From Candidatus Bathyarchaeota archaeon (GTDB taxonomy: Archaea > Thermoproteota > Bathyarchaeia > Bathyarchaeales > Bathycorpusculaceae): DNA of 6,614 bases. The position numbers and the translations under genes were made by a program. The notes under the pieces are model-generated. The model made no database searches, had not been told where the DNA came from, and was given only the letters and a program-made list of their open reading frames with translations. Below are positions 5,905 through 6,614 of this stretch, in pieces. The stretch lies in assembly GCA_018396615.1 (NCBI GenBank), contig JAGTQT010000069.1, positions 1-6,614 of the forward strand, written 5' to 3'. Position 1 is the first letter of the stretch; the number at the start of each line of letters is the position of its first letter.

Positions 5905-6420
5905 TTAAAAGTTTGTTTCAAACATCACATACCTTTTGATGATTGCTCGATTTCCAAGAAGAGGAGCATCAGACAGCTGAAGATATATCACTATAAACCA
6001 CGCTTTTGGCGGCTCTATTGAAAGCACACTTTCCACGTTTGATATTTCAATTGTTATTGTAGTGTTTGCTGTCGCGTTCAGGGATATGTGTGGATAAAAG
6101 GTTTGAGCATGCTCTTTTTTGAGCAGAGGTGGTTCACCCGTCTGGAACGCTTGAAAACTTTCATAAATATACCCTTCAAATTTGACATAGGCCAAGTGCA
6201 GGTTGATTGAAACTGGGTTTTTGACGACGAACGTGAAGTTTAGTGAAGGCTTTGCAGATGCATTAAGGGTAAGTTCGCTCCATGGGATATCGACTTGGTT
6301 GGTTATTGCGTAAGCTGTTAGCAGGAGGTAAGTTGCGTTGAGAGTGACAACAAATGAAGTTATCACCATTGCTATGAAGACAACGGCAAGTCCGTATCTT
6401 AAAGAGGTAAGAGAGACCAA
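5905..6420 (-). CDS. Hypothetical single-anchor protein with an extracytoplasmic beta-rich domain
   Basis: This 171-residue protein is not assigned to a family. One N-terminal hydrophobic segment (about 10-36) anchors or exports it. The rest alternates polar and hydrophobic residues in a beta-strand pattern and carries sequons at N53, N61, N115 and N119, with one more (N28) in the anchor, fitting an outside location. The stretch NFTFVVKNPVSINLHL (61-76) recalls the strand-NP-strand pattern of LEA14/WHy-type domains, but that likeness is weak and made by eye. The start is TTG at 6420-6418: an in-frame TGA stands only three codons upstream (6429-6427), and the next Met is residue 18, inside the helix. 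No SD site precedes it, so the message may be nearly leaderless. The next gene downstream is the four-helix protein, 42 bases away, possibly in the same transcript. Confidence 0.8.
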   Translation of the reverse strand: MVSLTSLRYGLAVVFIAMVITSFVVTLNATYLLLTAYAITNQVDIPWSELTLNASAKPSLNFTFVVKNPVSINLHLAYVKFEGYIYESFQAFQTGEPPLLKKEHAQTFYPHISLNATANTTITIEISNVESVLSIEPPKAWFIVIYLQLSDAPLLGNRAIIKRYVMFETNF

Positions 6421-6436
6421 AGCGTGTCACAACAAC

Positions 6437-6446
6437 TTTTTAATAT
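6437..6446 (+). promoter_or_regulatory. Candidate TATA box for the right-edge gene
   Basis: TTTTTAATAT on the + strand. Initiation about 25 bases downstream would fall near 6467, just before the GAGGG ribosome site of the gene starting at 6485. It lies within 64 bases shared with a divergent gene. AT-rich sequence is common here, so this is tentative. Confidence 0.4.
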
Positions 6447-6451
6447 CTTAT

Positions 6452-6462
6452 GTATATATCCT
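6452..6462 (-). promoter_or_regulatory. Candidate TATA box for the single-anchor protein gene
   Basis: AGGATATATAC on the minus strand, with TATATA at its core. Initiation about 25 bases downstream would fall near 6430, only about 10 bases before the TTG start at 6420. That fits the absence of an SD site and suggests a nearly leaderless transcript. The TATATA core is palindromic, so direction is judged from gene layout. Confidence 0.45.
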
Positions 6463-6470
6463 TATTGCTC

Positions 6471-6475
6471 GAGGG
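6471..6475 (+). promoter_or_regulatory. Shine-Dalgarno site of the right-edge gene
   Basis: GAGGG, with 9 bases between it and the TTG at 6485. It favours this TTG over the in-frame ATG at 6533, which would remove the basic N-terminus and part of the first helix. Confidence 0.45.
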
Positions 6476-6484
6476 AAAAGCGAT

Positions 6485-6614
6485 TTGCAAAGAGAAAGAC
6501 TTTGGATAGTTTTCGGTTTGGCAGTTGTCGCCATGTGCATCTTTGTCTACTACTTATTCTTTATTGCCATAATACCTTACTATTATGGGCTTCTGATTGT
6601 TTTTGTTTCAGAAG
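6485..6614 (+). CDS. N-terminal fragment of a hypothetical membrane protein
   Basis: The gene is cut by the right edge; 43 codons are visible from a TTG start. The peptide opens MQRERLWIVFGL and continues with a strongly hydrophobic stretch containing CIFVYYLFFIAIIPYYYGL (about 18-36), so at least one membrane helix, and perhaps a hairpin of two, is present near the N-terminus. It points away from all the other genes in the window and has its own ribosome site and a candidate TATA box. The open frame, the typical membrane-protein start with basic residues before the helix, and the SD spacing support a real gene. Family and function cannot be told from this much sequence. Confidence 0.6.
   Translation, partial: MQRERLWIVFGLAVVAMCIFVYYLFFIAIIPYYYGLLIVFVSE

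Noticed and set aside
1..6614. A hidden defence, mobile or RNA-based system in the window.
   Set aside because: I found no direct repeat array, transposase, tRNA-like fold, toxin-antitoxin pair or nuclease motif on either strand; the content is explained by transport and membrane genes.

Overview
The window looks archaeal and probably comes from the Thermoproteota; a Bathyarchaeia-like lineage is my best guess, but that rests on general character and not on a marker gene. Four things point to an archaeon: AT-rich TATA-like boxes about 25 bases before expected starts, Shine-Dalgarno (SD) sites of the GGAGG type, GTG and TTG starts, and an oversized extracytoplasmic loop rich in N-glycosylation sequons.

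Most of the window (about 1-5350, minus strand) is one peptide/opine/oligosaccharide-type ABC importer of the Opp/Dpp family. In transcription order (right to left) it holds permease OppB (5293-4283), a very large permease OppC (4270-2171), ATPases OppD (2170-1202) and OppF (1205-207), and then the first 28 codons of a secreted or membrane-anchored protein (85-1). That last gene is probably the solute-binding protein and is cut by the window edge. The four core genes are tightly packed: a 12-base gap, then a 0-base junction, then an ATGA overlap. Each internal SD lies in the end of the gene before it, which suggests translational coupling. A TATA-like box stands before oppB. A second one stands in the 121-base gap before the last gene, so that gene may also be transcribed separately.

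OppB and OppC would form the membrane channel. OppD and OppF would form the ATPase pair, each with a complete set of nucleotide-binding motifs and a C-terminal four-cysteine motif of identical spacing. The binding protein would deliver substrate from outside. Archaeal members of this family import oligosaccharides as well as peptides, so the substrate cannot be named from sequence. The standout is OppC: 699 residues against the usual ~300, with four extra N-terminal membrane helices and a ~260-residue outside domain. That domain is tyrosine-rich, cysteine-free and carries all nine N-X-S/T sequons of the protein.

Upstream (5392-6420, minus strand) are two small unrecognised membrane protein genes: a four-helix protein, and a single-anchor protein with a beta-rich, sequon-bearing outside domain. 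At the right edge a divergent + strand gene begins at about 6485 and encodes a membrane-protein N-terminus. The 64 bases between the divergent genes hold two overlapping TATA-like elements. I saw no RNA gene, mobile element, CRISPR array or long repeat, and no stretch over 300 bases without a gene.
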